Assembly (NCBI GenBank): GCA_022457065.1
Contig: JAJGBQ010000001.1
Span: 1 to 64,000, forward strand
From: Curvularia sp. ZM96
Taxonomy: Eukaryota; Ascomycota; Dothideomycetes; Pleosporales; Pleosporaceae
Direction: 5' to 3'
Length of the DNA stretch: 64,000 bases
Program-made: the position numbers and the translations under genes
In this document: positions 24,217-34,586 of the stretch, in pieces
Position numbering within the stretch: the first letter of the stretch is position 1
How the letters are laid out: each line of letters starts with the position of its first letter
The notes under the pieces: generated by a model
What the model was told of the DNA's origin: nothing
Seen by the model: the letters and a program-made list of their open reading frames with translations, nothing else
The model's database searches: none

Positions 24217-24334
24217 CTGTGATAAATTCTATTGGTTTCATCTCAAAGTTCTTTTTAAAGCTACTGTGATAATGAACTGTGATAAATTCGAGTCTTTTCT
24301 ACCCTAAAGTTATTCGTAACCCAGCTAGGTAGGC

Positions 24335-24521
24335 TATACCTAGCCCTAGCCCTACCCCAGCCCGAGTGCCAAGTAACCCAGCACTGCCCCAGCCCGAGTG
24401 CCAAGTAACCCAGCACTACCCCAGCCCGACTCTTAGCAGCCCCAGCACTACCCCAGCCCGACTCTCTATAGCCCTAAGCCCTCCCCCAGCCCGAGCCGGG
24501 CGCCCCATACCCGTTTACCAG
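24335..24521 (-). repeat. Right subterminal repeats of the hAT element
   Basis: CAGCACTGCCCCAGCCCGAG and variants with TACCCCAG are repeated four to five times, in the opposite orientation to the left end. The spacers TGCCAAGTAACC and ACTCTTAGCAG match those at the left. The array ends in the terminal CCCGTTTACCAG. Confidence 0.85.
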
Positions 24522-25430
24522 TCTAGGCTTAGCTAGATACTAGACTAGAGATAATAGATATAAGAATAGGTTAGATTTTATTATTACATTTATTATAGTT
24601 AACTTAAATTATACTCTCTTATAAGTTACTACTTAACAAGATTATTATATTATTATTCTATTTTATAGAATTAATTATTACTTTACTATTAGTTAAACTT
24701 CTATAACTCTTTTCTACTACCAATTACTAGACAACAATCGCACGGAATACTTAATATAAGTCTCGCCCTAACCTAGACTAAGACTAGGTGAGTATAGCGA
24801 ACCCCTATGTAACAGAGTCTAGTAGATTATTATAGATAGAATCTATAGTAAAAGAGTATATATCTACTATATTAGAGAGAATATATATAGAAGAAGATAG
24901 TATAGAAGAGCAAACGCGTTACGCGTATGCGTGTAGGTATACACGTATACGTAAGTTAGAGTAAAAAAGTTAGATTAAGAAAAGTTATAAAGTAGACTTA
25001 TTAGTAAGGCTAAGAGAAGAATAGAAGAGATAAGAGAGAGTAAAATAAAAAGAAGAAGAGCTTCTAGCGAGAGTAACTATTACCTTTCTTTAAAACTCTC
25101 TTATTAGCTGTCTATACTAATATAGTAGTATATTAACCTAAGAAATAAATTAAAATAAGAGAAATATAAAATAAGGTATCTAGAATACGTTACTAAGTAT
25201 TCCTAACTAACGCTTCTAGATTATTATCTACTACTTATATACTATAACTAGGAGTATTCTTTTACATTAGTTATAGTAATTTACTAAGAAATACTCGCGT
25301 CTAGCGTAGCTCTAACTAGTAGCGTAACTCTAAGTTAGTATAGGCTATATCTATAAATACTAACTCTCTTCTCTATTATATCTAATAACTTACGCTATAT
25401 AAGTTATATAATTATAAAACGTAGTATATG
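24522..25430. other. AT-rich RIP-like stretch, no gene
   Basis: The sequence is dominated by TATTA/TAATA runs with few CpA/TpG dinucleotides. There is no reading frame of note and no clear continuation of the helicase copy interrupted at 18186. It is probably the remains of an older, unidentified repeat. Confidence 0.6.
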
Positions 25431-25628
25431 TTATGGGCGGAGAGGCCTAGCGAACGAGTATGCTTCTACCTATCGTACAGAAGCTAAAAGATGAGAAAAA
25501 GAGAAGATAACTAAGTACAGACTTCTCTTATACTTGCTCGTTTCTGATCACGTGTCCGTACGGAAGGTATATCACGTGGTCATAGACCACGTGATCTTCC
25601 TAGTAGAGATCACGGGCGCAGCCCTTTA
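25431..25628 (+). mobile_element. 5'-truncated LINE 3' end, copy A
   Basis: The segment from TTATGGGCGGAGAGGCCT to GGGCGCAGCCCTT matches the 3' tail of the LINE at 57-59.6 kb (reverse strand there) and the copy at 28965. Only the 3' untranslated part is present, as expected of a 5'-truncated insertion. CACGTGAT-type short repeats lie within it. Confidence 0.8.
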
Positions 25629-25735
25629 CAGTATATTAAACGTACGTAAGTCTTCTATATCTAAGGTAGAAGTTATATCTATTTTAAATATATTTAAATA
25701 GTATCTACTACTATAAACTAGTAGATAGATAGATA

Positions 25736-25801
25736 GGGGTATAACGCGCTATCTAACTATAATTCCCTTTCGACTATAATTCCGTTTGGCATATTGTGTA
25801 G
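25736..25801 (+). repeat. 66-base direct repeat, copy A
   Basis: The stretch starting AGGGGTATAACGCGCTATC and ending TTTGGCATATTGTGTAG recurs at 27011-27077 with mostly C/T and G/A differences. This copy is the more RIP-like. The identity of the parent element is unknown. Confidence 0.7.
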
Positions 25802-25939
25802 AACATCTTCGCTTAAGGCTCAGCCTAACTGTATAATAAAACTTCCCGACCACTAAAGCGAATATCAGCAATTATTTATACACTGGCTCAGGGAGCTTGA
25901 TTTCTGCATCACCTCTGTTCATTATTCTTGCGCTCTACT

Positions 25940-26557
25940 ATGGAAGGAAAACCTTTGGCTAATGCCTACATATTATTTGACCAACTTGGTGACGACTTAT
26001 AGGAGTCTTTGGTTAATGGCATCTGGCTGCATGTCCTCAAACGACTCTTCCCGTATCCGGACTACATAATTGCACTAGAGCATTGGACCAACAACAGTCG
26101 ACCTGGTGGTTCTCGGGTGGACTTAGTTGCCGTTCACGTGCCGTCGCGGAAACCAGTATTCGTCTACGAAGGGAAAGCCGATGCCCAAAATCTTAGCTTC
26201 GCCCCGGACTCCAACCCTGATATTACCATTGCCTCTGATCTGTATAAAAACTTGGGACAACTAGCGCGCTACCTTAGTACCATCGGAAGAGCTCAAGGTT
26301 TGTGAGTGGCCTAGTGCAAGACGAAATATCCTGATCAGCAATTAGGACAAACCTCATATGGTGTACTTGCACAAGGTACGCAATTCATCATCATGGCTTA
26401 CGACGGGAACAATTTCTACCGGATCACTGATCGAGGCCTAGGCCAGGATGGCAAGATCAATAACTTTCGCGACTTCACAAAGGGAGAATCGCAGATTGAT
26501 GAGGCAAACGATATTCTCGAAACCATAGCTGGTAATATCAGCAGACAGCTTCGCTGA
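25940..26557 (+). pseudogene. PD-(D/E)XK-like small protein broken by three stops
   Basis: One frame runs from ATG at 25940 to TGA at 26557 (206 codons) with premature stops at codons 21 (TAG), 122 (TGA) and 125 (TAG). The readable part contains GSRVDLVAVHVPSRKP followed by VFVYEGKAD. This D...ExK spacing resembles the core of the PD-(D/E)XK nuclease-like fold. The tail (ending NISRQLR) looks coding up to the final stop. The codon 122-125 region could alternatively be a short intron starting GTGAGT at 26302, but its frame does not join well. The family assignment is tentative. Confidence 0.55.
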
Positions 26558-28061
26558 ACAGATGGGCACTAGTGCCGCTGGTATGCACAATATTCGTAGG
26601 TGGAATAGATTTAAGGTTTTTATATCCTTATATTAGAGGACTGGAGAGCGGGCGACGTGACTGCTTGCCTTGATACATCTAATATAGTTGTTTAGAAATA
26701 GGGTCTCTCTTTCAAGCTCACTAGAGTTGACAGCTTTGCTACTATGAATAACCATGTCGTGTTGTAATTATACCATGGTCGGCCACTAAGCGTCAGTAGG
26801 CAGGGAGAGCGGCGACCCGCTCAGGCCACACCCTTGTGTTTCTCGTAGCCCCCATCTGTATGTATTATCTCCATGATCTGTGCGTCGCTCGAGAAAGCCC
26901 CCAGGGGACTTTCTCGACGTACTGGAGGGTCAACTATATGGCTAGAACTTTTGAAAGGCACCTCCGTATAGTGATAGTATCTGCTACGGCGAAGTGGTGG
27001 GTGGATGGGCAGGGGTAAAACGCGCTATCCGACCATTGTTCACAAGGGACCATAGTTCGGTTTGGCATATTGTGTAGGCCGCGCGCGCACTTTGTGGTAG
27101 CGCGCACTTTGTGGTAAGGCCAGTTAGTAGTGCTGACCGCAACATCAACATTTTCCACGACTTTGCTGCGACTGTAACGGCGCAGGCAAGACTACTCGGA
27201 TCAGTATCGGCAGTAGTGTCGCTCAGAGGCATATGGGAGTGCGTGGGACAGCAGAAGAGCCTTGATTCGAATAGATACCTATAGGCCTTGTATGAAAGGA
27301 TATCAAAAATCTACAGAACAATCTATGTGGGACGTCGTGCACTTATACCAGCCGATACGGATCCGGTTCGGATCCAGTTCGGATCAACCACGGATCTACC
27401 GGCCGAATGGCTACTGAGTTGGTTTGGTAGTGTGCCGTTACAGCGACGGCGCAAGTTGCATACCTACGTCGACTTTGGCTTCGTGGTCGGCGATATGAAC
27501 AATACACTTATCTTTTCTTATGGGGACAGCCAACTTCGAGGTCACAGTCCACAGCTACAGCCTCGCAGAATAAACGGTGAGTAGCACACCGACTGACGTA
27601 ATACTGTTGTGCTGCACCGTAATACCGGCAGCGACGGCAATTCACAATCTATTTTTATGCGCAGGTGATGCGCATGTTCCGATCCGTGTGTCGTCGATCG
27701 CAACCTAATTCCACAACCACTAATCATCACCTTGCAAACATTTCCCCGATTTACGGGTTACTTCCCTGCAGCTTCCACATTTGCGGGGTCGTGGGTATTT
27801 CCTCCGCCGGATGTGGCGCTGTTGGTCTTTGCTGGGGTGACGAAGCCTCGTATTCTCGGTCGTATGAGCTCACGATGTTGCGGATTATAGCCTAGATTGG
27901 GGCCGAGATGGACCACTTTCATCATTGCAAGAGATCCGCATACGAGACCAAAAGACGTATAAAACGTGAGACGCAGTACCTCACGACTTGCCAATACAAT
28001 CTACAACAATATCCAACCTTCACTTCCAATTCACTTAACGAGCTATCAAACATACCTCAAC
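26558..28061. other. Gene-poor region upstream of the PhiA-like gene
   Basis: No convincing gene is seen. An open stretch at 27288-27584 starts with TTG, has no ATG and matches no family I know. GGATCCGGTTCGGATC-type short repeats lie near 27358-27390. The second copy of the 66-base repeat is at 27011-27077. GCGCGCACTTTGTGGTA is duplicated near 27080-27115. The promoter of the downstream gene should lie in the last few hundred bases. Confidence 0.5.
27011..27077 (+). repeat. 66-base direct repeat, copy B
   Basis: AGGGGTAAAACGCGCTATCC through GTTTGGCATATTGTGTAG is the less mutated partner of 25736-25801. Confidence 0.7.
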
Positions 28062-28685
28062 ATGAAGTACGCCACCACCACAATCGCCGCCGTCACCATG
28101 GCTCTCGCATCCGCAAAGGACTGCAACCTGCCCCCCATATCTGAAGCCGTCGTCCCCGGCGACGTCTTTAAGCTCGTGGCTCTCCCCAAGGTCGCCAACG
28201 AGATCGAATGCGAACCCTTCCAAGCCAAGAACAACAACCTCCTGATCGGCGATAGTTTCCAGAGCGCAAACTGCACCACGCGACTCCCCCGCGACCATGC
28301 GTCGTTCGTCCTCAACGATCATGGTCTCCTCTTCCTCTACACCGGCGATACGCCCGACAACTTCGAAGCCCAGGAGATATTCGTCGACCGCTCTGGCATG
28401 GGCCAAGGCAACATTCAATACACCACCGGCCTCCCTGCAAATATTGGCCGCAACCAGGAGTTGGGTCCATTCAAGATTACCGAGACTAGCGACCTTGTCT
28501 TTGATAACGGCAATGGTGTCGTTTCAGCTTTCCAGGCTTGTCCCCCGGCTAACGGTGACAAGTTGACAGGCTGGAAGGTCTGGCTCGCGGGCAATGACAA
28601 GCCGGCCGGTAGCGAGGGTTGTGTTGAGCTGAATGCTAGAGCTGTCAAGGAGACGAACCCTGAGGCTTGCGAGTACTCTGTTTAG
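28062..28685 (+). CDS. Secreted PhiA-like cell-wall protein
   Basis: This is a single exon. The open frame extends upstream to 27966, but the ATG at 28062 gives a good signal peptide (MKYATTTIAAVTMALASA) ending before KDC, so it is chosen: 207 residues. The mature part has the pattern of the fungal PhiA/small secreted cell-wall family: a FKLVALPK start, a central VDRSGMGQGNIQYTTG, a FQACPP motif, WKVWLAGN, and a C-terminal CVELNARAV...ACEYS with conserved cysteines. Members are extracellular and associated with conidiogenous cell walls. Base composition is GC-rich and coding-like, in sharp contrast with the flanking AT-rich DNA. It is the first apparently intact host gene from the telomere. 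Confidence 0.82.
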   Translation: MKYATTTIAAVTMALASAKDCNLPPISEAVVPGDVFKLVALPKVANEIECEPFQAKNNNLLIGDSFQSANCTTRLPRDHASFVLNDHGLLFLYTGDTPDNFEAQEIFVDRSGMGQGNIQYTTGLPANIGRNQELGPFKITETSDLVFDNGNGVVSAFQACPPANGDKLTGWKVWLAGNDKPAGSEGCVELNARAVKETNPEACEYSV

Positions 28686-28964
28686 AACGCTTAGAGAAGT
28701 GGTTGGTGATAAATATCTATAGATATAATGAAAATACAACAGGTTCGAATCGATATTGTGATTTATATCTTGTATGTTTCCTCTTATCAACATTGGTTAG
28801 AAAGAAGTCAGAGAGGTGGGTGTTAAGAGTATACCCTGAGTGGAAGTAATATAAGACTTCTAGTGTTAAGGCTCTAGGTGGTTAGTTTTCGCGGATAAAG
28901 CAACAGTTTAATATAGTGTCAGACTGTGAGGGGTTTTTCTAATTAAGGATACGTTTTAGATCTG

Positions 28965-29170
28965 TTATGGGCGGAGAGGCCTGACTAACGAGTATGCATT
29001 CACCTATCGTACAGAAGAAGAAAGATAAAGAAAAGAAGAAAATAGGCTAAGTACACGCTTCTCTTATACCTTCTCTTATTTATATAAAAAGAGAAGATTA
29101 CGTGACTCGTGCGAGTCACGTGTTCTGTTGTTATGTGATCTTCTTAGTAGAGTACTTGGGCGCAGCCCTT
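28965..29170 (+). mobile_element. 5'-truncated LINE 3' end, copy B
   Basis: TTATGGGCGGAGAGGCCTGA through GGGCGCAGCCCTT matches copy A and the tail of the LINE at 57-59.6 kb. It holds an internal short inverted repeat (CGTGACTCG...CGAGTCACG). No coding sequence is present. Confidence 0.8.
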
Positions 29171-29681
29171 CACAAATAGCTTATACTTAAGCTAATACCT
29201 AAGATAATACTTAAAATATAAAAAGTTTAGCGCTAATTTATTAATATTTAAGTTAATATTTAAGTACTTTCTAATTTAGACTAGTAGTAATACCTAGGGC
29301 TTCTCGCACGGGCTAATAGTTAATATCTACTAATATTTATTTGTCCTAATATGCCTAGATAGTGTTTGAACTAGAGAATTTGTAAGTGAGGAAGAGCTGG
29401 TGGGAACAAACATGGCAACAGATGCCGGACAACTACGAGAAGTTAGTGGTGGCATTTGCTAGTCTTGCCTGGGTGCAACTCGACCTTGAAAATTCTGGAG
29501 AAGAACTATGTTTCGCAGCCTGAACTATGCACTCGTCATCATCTCGGAGATCAAAAGCATGGGCTTTCCCTGACACTAGGAGCAAACACACGCGTTCGCA
29601 AGCGAAACGTTAAGACATCCGGCGAGAATCTTGGCCTTTGATTTTCATTCTCTCGACTCAAGATGTCCCCTTCAAAAGCAT
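29171..29681. other. Intergenic, AT-rich then ordinary
   Basis: Bases 29171-29345 are an AT-rich TTAAGTTAATA-type stretch. The remainder is the 3' flank of the tyrosinase gene. No gene is supported. Confidence 0.5.
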
Positions 29682-32053
29682 CTAACTAGCATTTCCAATA
29701 ATCGCCGGCACGATATCCGGGAACGTCTCATACACCACCTCGCCCTGCTCACCCGGCAACGGTGCGACCTTACAACTGATGCCCAACTTGAAATCCTTGC
29801 TCTCACTCAACATTCTCGGATCCACGCGCTGTCCATCCGGCCCCACAACGCGCCACTTGAGATTCTTTACCAGGAAGGGCTTGACGTGCTCAGGGCGAAG
29901 GGACTGAAGTTGCCCAATGGCTTCGTAATCGAGTAACATGGCCGTCATGGGGGTAGTGTTGGTGACGAGGTGCGCTTGTGTGGCTTGGTCACCGCAGTTG
30001 TCGCAGGCTTCGACGGGTGAGGTGAAGACGTGCGTGTTGCCAAAGAAGGTGGGTGCAAGGGCGAGTTTGGCGGGGTCGGTATCTGTGTCGAACGCACCGA
30101 GGAAATATAGAATGGTGAAAGAGCCGTTCAGAGCAAGACTAGAACCTATGTGTTAGCTTGAAATAGAGTTCAAGGAGTATGCAAAATGTACCGCTGGACG
30201 ACATCATCAATGTACCATTCACGAGAGACCTTCTCTTCCGTGATCTGGACTTCGGAATTGGTCGTGATCGGCGCCTGCGCCTCCGCTACGGGGATAGGCT
30301 CAGCCTTGACAGCGAAGGCTTCGGCAGGTGCCTCGGCCTTGAGACTGAATGTCACAGGTGCGAGTTCCGGAACCTCCTGCAACGCCATCGTCGAGAAGGT
30401 CGGTTGAAGAACGACGGATTTGGGCTTCTTCAACGGCGTGAAGTCCGAAATGCCGCGGAAGAACTGTGAGTTGTCCAGATTAAGAGGCTCCATATCCTTG
30501 GGTGGAACAGCTTTGTTGCTTTGCGAGTTGGTCAAGCGACGAGCCCAAGAGTACATGTTTTCAAAGCGCTTTTGCACATCTTGCGCAGGGGTGGTGTCAG
30601 AACCATTGAGTTCAGGATAACGATAACCGAAGGCACTAGTTCGGTAACTCATAGTCGAATTCCAGAACTTCGCCTTGGTCTGGTCCGGGTACCGGAATGG
30701 GAGAAGAGGGTCTGAGGCCTTTATTCCAGCTCTGTCGGAGCTGAGGAGCCATGATCGCAGATCGACCTGAGTTTTGCTCGAGTCGGGCTTATCCGGGTCT
30801 GTGGGATGAGCAGCTTGCCAGATGGCAAAGTAGCGGTCGATTTGACTACCTCGAATTAGCCAATTGAACCCGCATGTTGGGCTAAACATACCAATGATGG
30901 AACCAGAAAATAGGGTCAAATGCCGCAGTGGGAACCGAGCTCATGTGGCCACCATTGCCAATGTAGCCGTGGTAATCGCCGTGCATACCTTCCAGAGAGC
31001 CGCTGGCCCGCTGGCCATCGAGTGGATCGGTAACGTTCCAGACTCCAGCGGTCGCAAAATCGATATACCTGTTATAGGCTCCGTTTTCAATGAAATTGAG
31101 ACTAAGGCGGATCATGTCTTCGCGCACATTGTTGATTTCGGCATTGAGCGCTAGCACGTGGTCAGACCAGTCGCTATCTATCTGCCTCTCAGTCTCTTTG
31201 CGTCCTTCAGAGGTCGCCTGCAATATGTTAGCCAGCAGTTCTCAAAGTTTAGCAATTTCACTTCACATCAAATCTTGTAGCGTTCCAGTCTTGATCTGTA
31301 AAAAAGCCTGTGTTTGCATCTGGGTAGGTGTATTTGTTCAACGGGTTTGGAATCTGCACTTCTTGATCGCCAGGGTACATCTTGACCTTCACATTCGTCA
31401 CAGTAAAGATCTGGGGTGCACGGAAATCGTACGGGAAGAATGTCGTCGCATCACCCAATCTGACACCGGGGAATCTTGCATTGTAGTCGCGGGGCCGATG
31501 ATAGTCCCAGTATGGCAGGCGGAATTGCTTGACAGCCTCCCTGTAGACTGACTTGCGTGGTTCGTCATATCTTTCGGCAATTTCGATCATCTTCTCATAT
31601 AAAGCTTGCTGTGTAGCGTTAGTGGAAATGTAAAACTAGAAGAGCTTTCTTACTTCGAGCATCGCCAAATACGGCCTGTGCCACGTCGGAAAGGTCTGAG
31701 TCCCATGGGCGCAGTATCCGCTTCCTTGACGGCTGGGTGACCTTTTGCCGCCTACACCGTCCCAGAGCGCATGCGGGAGCCCGTGGATGCCTAGGCTGTT
31801 TAGTACTTTCATTGGTCGCCCCATGATGCTACTCACCAGCGATTTGGAAAAAGCTGAAGCGATCCTTCCAGTCGGTGAATTCGCCCGGTTTCCCAGTTCC
31901 ATCTTGAAGCTGCTTGATTGCGATCAGGAAAAGGTTGAATGTATCAGGGTAGTCGTGGAGGAGGACGTCAACATCGCGGCGATCGACGATGCCAAACTGT
32001 TTCAAGCCTGAAACGTAGCCTTTGGCATGGGCGTCTGTGAGAGGGTTGGCCAT
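29682..32053 (-). CDS. Tyrosinase (polyphenol oxidase), six exons
   Basis: Exons 32053-31837, 31790-31654, 31608-31267, 31217-30892, 30845-30192 and 30138-29682 sum to 2,133 nt, 710 residues, with all phases closing. Tyrosinases hydroxylate monophenols and oxidise diphenols to quinones, feeding melanin-type pigments. CuA ligands are visible: IHGLP (His75), YCAHG (His101, with Cys99 in the position that forms the Cys-His thioether) and TWHRPY (His110). CuB is in MHGDYHGYIGNGGH and DPIFWFHH before IDRYFAIW. The long C-terminal part (about 330 residues) corresponds to the latency domain normally cleaved for activation. No signal peptide is seen, consistent with intracellular storage of the pro-enzyme. 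Introns are 45-53 nt. It appears intact. Confidence 0.93.
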
Positions 32054-34586
32054 GGCTGCTTGTTGACAGGTTCTGTTTCGACTCTGGGTCAATGTAGTCC
32101 TTGAGAAATCCCAAGTCCTTACTCCCTAATCGTAGCAGGTAGTCGCTTTTTATAAAATCCCTTCTGGAGTTGCCAAGCCCCAAAGTCCGGAAAGGTTCAA
32201 TTCTTCCGGTGCAAGCTGAACAAAGAATACCTCGCAAGTAGCTGCAGCACTTGCCGCATTTCACCTCCCATGCTAACGTTGGTGTTGTTTTCCAGAGCCT
32301 CCAATTGGTGTTTCGTGCTATTGTTTTACACGACCCCGCTCTTCGTCGCTGTGGCTGCCTGCGGCAAGCGTCTGGTTCCAGCACAACTAAGCATCTTCGG
32401 TTCGAAAGAGACCATCAGGTCAAGCGGAGATACACGTGGTGGGGAGAGCCGTCTGGCTAGCTGAGGCATGGGTCGTAGTTGAGTTTTGTGCGCCTCGCGC
32501 ATGCGGGGTCAATTTCAGCTACAGCCACAACTTCTCACCTCTGGACAGACGGTGGACCACGGCCGGTAAAACCTGCATATATGCGGTGAGATCTCATCAG
32601 CGTACGGCTTTTGATACAGCTGAGAGATGCATTCGACGTTCCGGAAAGAGAGCATTGGATAGGATGAAGACGTTGAGGCGCAATTGCGCTCTAGATTCCC
32701 ATAGATCGGTCTGGGACGCGCGGAAGCGGGGGAGCGCCGATCAAAAAAGGTAATCGTGTGGCCAGCTAAGGAATAGCGTGGCTTGTTTTAGTAGTTATGA
32801 GTTGCAAGCGGGATACATACTGCAGAGTATGGTAAGAGTCGAGTTCAAGAGTCATGTCGTAAGCGCCACTTGCCTGAGCCAAGGCAGCATTCGGCCGTAT
32901 TACTGCTCAACCGTACTCAATTCTTTTCCAACTTGACAGCTATTTAGTATAAATTTCAATGGATTTAATTCGTGGTTTGACTTCTTTTGTTGTATAAACA
33001 AAAAACTACCCTTTCCCATGTCGGCGGCTTTTCATCGATTCTTGATGTGGCACCATGTGGAGTACAACGCCTGCAGCTTTTAGTGTTGAAACGGTCCTAA
33101 ATAGGTGTTACGCACGTCGGAAGATAAGGACCTATGGCAGTAAGCTCCGTGAGAGAAACATCTTGCCCTGCCGCTATGCTTGGGAAACCTTCTGTTGGTC
33201 TAGCTTATCTTTGTTGCCAACCACAGTCACCAAACTCATGGTTGTTCCTGCTTCATCGCACGATTGAGTTTAACTTACTAGTAGCATCTCCGCTCATCCA
33301 CAGTGTCCACAGAGTAGTGTTGCTGAGTTTGATGTTCAGCCCAACCTTTTCAGCTGCGGGAGATGATAATCATGGCTCTTGAATTACGTGGACGTCAAAC
33401 CTGGGGTACCAGTTTCATCACCATGCGCCATTAAACTCAGCTACACTGTCGACTATACTTTGTACTGACATTGCTGGTGGGAATACTAGCCCCGCTCATG
33501 CTGCCATCGAAAGTGAACGATTGGCATTGGTCACTGGGAAACATCGCAGCTGAGTCACGTACGGGGGTGTGTACCCACAACTCATAGACCAACGTGTTGT
33601 CCCTAAATAAGCTCTTGAAATAGTTGCAGTAGGTGGTAGAGAACAGCTTCTAAGATTATCCTCAGCCCAACTTAGTTCATAGACTAGTTCCATTTGTCAG
33701 CTTGTAGTGTTTCAGCCGCTCTTCGTACGCTAATCTCTAGTTTACCAGTTATTGACGTCTATGTATGAAACACTCTTATCTATATTATAAACCTTCTCTA
33801 GCAGGATAAAAGGACTATTAAACTGCTTTGTAATTGCTCTAAGCTAACGTGCTGGATTAGTAAGTGGGCCAGATCAGTAAGTGGGCTGGCCACCCCACCC
33901 AACCTGACGCGACTCTGTACAACATCGATCTACAATAATACAATAAAATAAGATAGAATTAAGACATGCGATTTATTATCTAGTTCTTCACAAAGTGCGA
34001 GCGTGTCCTTGAATAAAGCACGTTGTACAAGAATTAGGCACTTCTAGAGTACCGAGAATAAACATAAGATATCATGAAAAGACGTACTAGACGATAGCAC
34101 GCTCGTTATATGACCTTACTGCAGATTCTTTCAGCCTTTTCGCAAATATAGTTTTGTCAACCCATAACGTGATGGCGGAGATAAAACATATTGTTGTCTT
34201 TGGGCGTTAGTAGTCCCACTTCAGCGCCTTGGTGATTTCGGCGGCGATATTGGCTGTACCACTTGGTCAAACGCGAACACCGATACCCGTTCCGGGCACT
34301 TTCGGAGGTACTCGCGGGTTTCGGGTCTGGATTTGAGTCTTTGGTAAGGTACCTGCAGCTCGGTTGCTTAGTAGCGCGCTTTCGGTGCAGGGGTCGAATC
34401 GCATGTCAAAGACCGCCGGCTCAGCGCCAGGCACCTGAGCCAAGGGAGGGAACGTACGCCGATTAGCCTAACTAAGAAATCGCCAAAACAAAGCCGCATC
34501 GCAGAATGTACATGTAGGGAGCAAGATAATCCGCTCTCTTTCTGCGCCTATCTTCGTCTCCTTCTTGTCGCCTGCCTGTTGCCTCT
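32054..34586. other. Intergenic region between tyrosinase and MFS transporter
   Basis: About 2.5 kb with no supported gene. Short open frames on both strands lack family features and codon-like composition. Bases 33720-34100 are AT-richer. The tyrosinase promoter should lie just right of 32053 and the transporter promoter just left of 34587. Confidence 0.5.

Larger units (their letters stand above)
18495..24285. repeat. TTATCACAG arrays with a 13-nt period across the hAT element
   Basis: About twenty perfect TTATCACAG copies (or reverse CTGTGATAA), plus variants, are confined to this element. They occur as pairs or triplets separated by exactly 13 nt start to start: for example 18495/18508, 18769/18782, 19008/19021, 19254/19267, 19369/19382 and 24264/24277, with further arrays at about 19838, 20636, 21013, 21557, 22781 and 23428. 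All nine predicted introns contain the motif in the sense orientation of their gene, and in eight it is paired or tripled (intron 1 of the middle gene has a single TTATCACGG). Sense arrays also precede all three genes, while those near both element ends point the other way. The core TGATAA is also a GATA-factor site, so the role is open. Confidence 0.9.
18187..24521 (+). mobile_element. hAT transposon carrying a histone H3-like gene
   Basis: The ends are inverted: CTGGTAAATGGG at 18187 and CCCGTTTACCAG ending at 24521, with identity possibly extending a few bases outward (CTAGACTGG/CCAGTCTAG). Subterminal GGGCTGGGGCAGTGCTGGG-type repeats lie inside both ends in opposite orientation, as is usual for hAT elements. 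Inside are three genes: H3-like (minus), an acidic-tailed protein (plus) and a hAT transposase (plus). An 8-base target duplication could not be identified (ATACTAGA on the left, TCTAGGCT on the right). The element lies within RIP-saturated DNA but shows few RIP-like changes, so it arrived later or escaped RIP. Confidence 0.9.

Noticed and set aside
18187..24521. Starship or other giant mobile element
   Set aside because: No tyrosine recombinase (DUF3435-type captain) was found; the ends and transposase are clearly hAT.
18179..24529. 8-base target site duplication for the hAT element
   Set aside because: ATACTAGA on the left and TCTAGGCT on the right do not match under any boundary choice I tried.
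32436..32753. 105-residue plus-strand frame right of the tyrosinase start
   Set aside because: No family features, no coding-like pattern, and it overlaps the likely promoter.
34340..34440. tRNA-like stretch with GGGGTCGAATCG
   Set aside because: No acceptor or anticodon stem could be built around the T-loop-like sequence.
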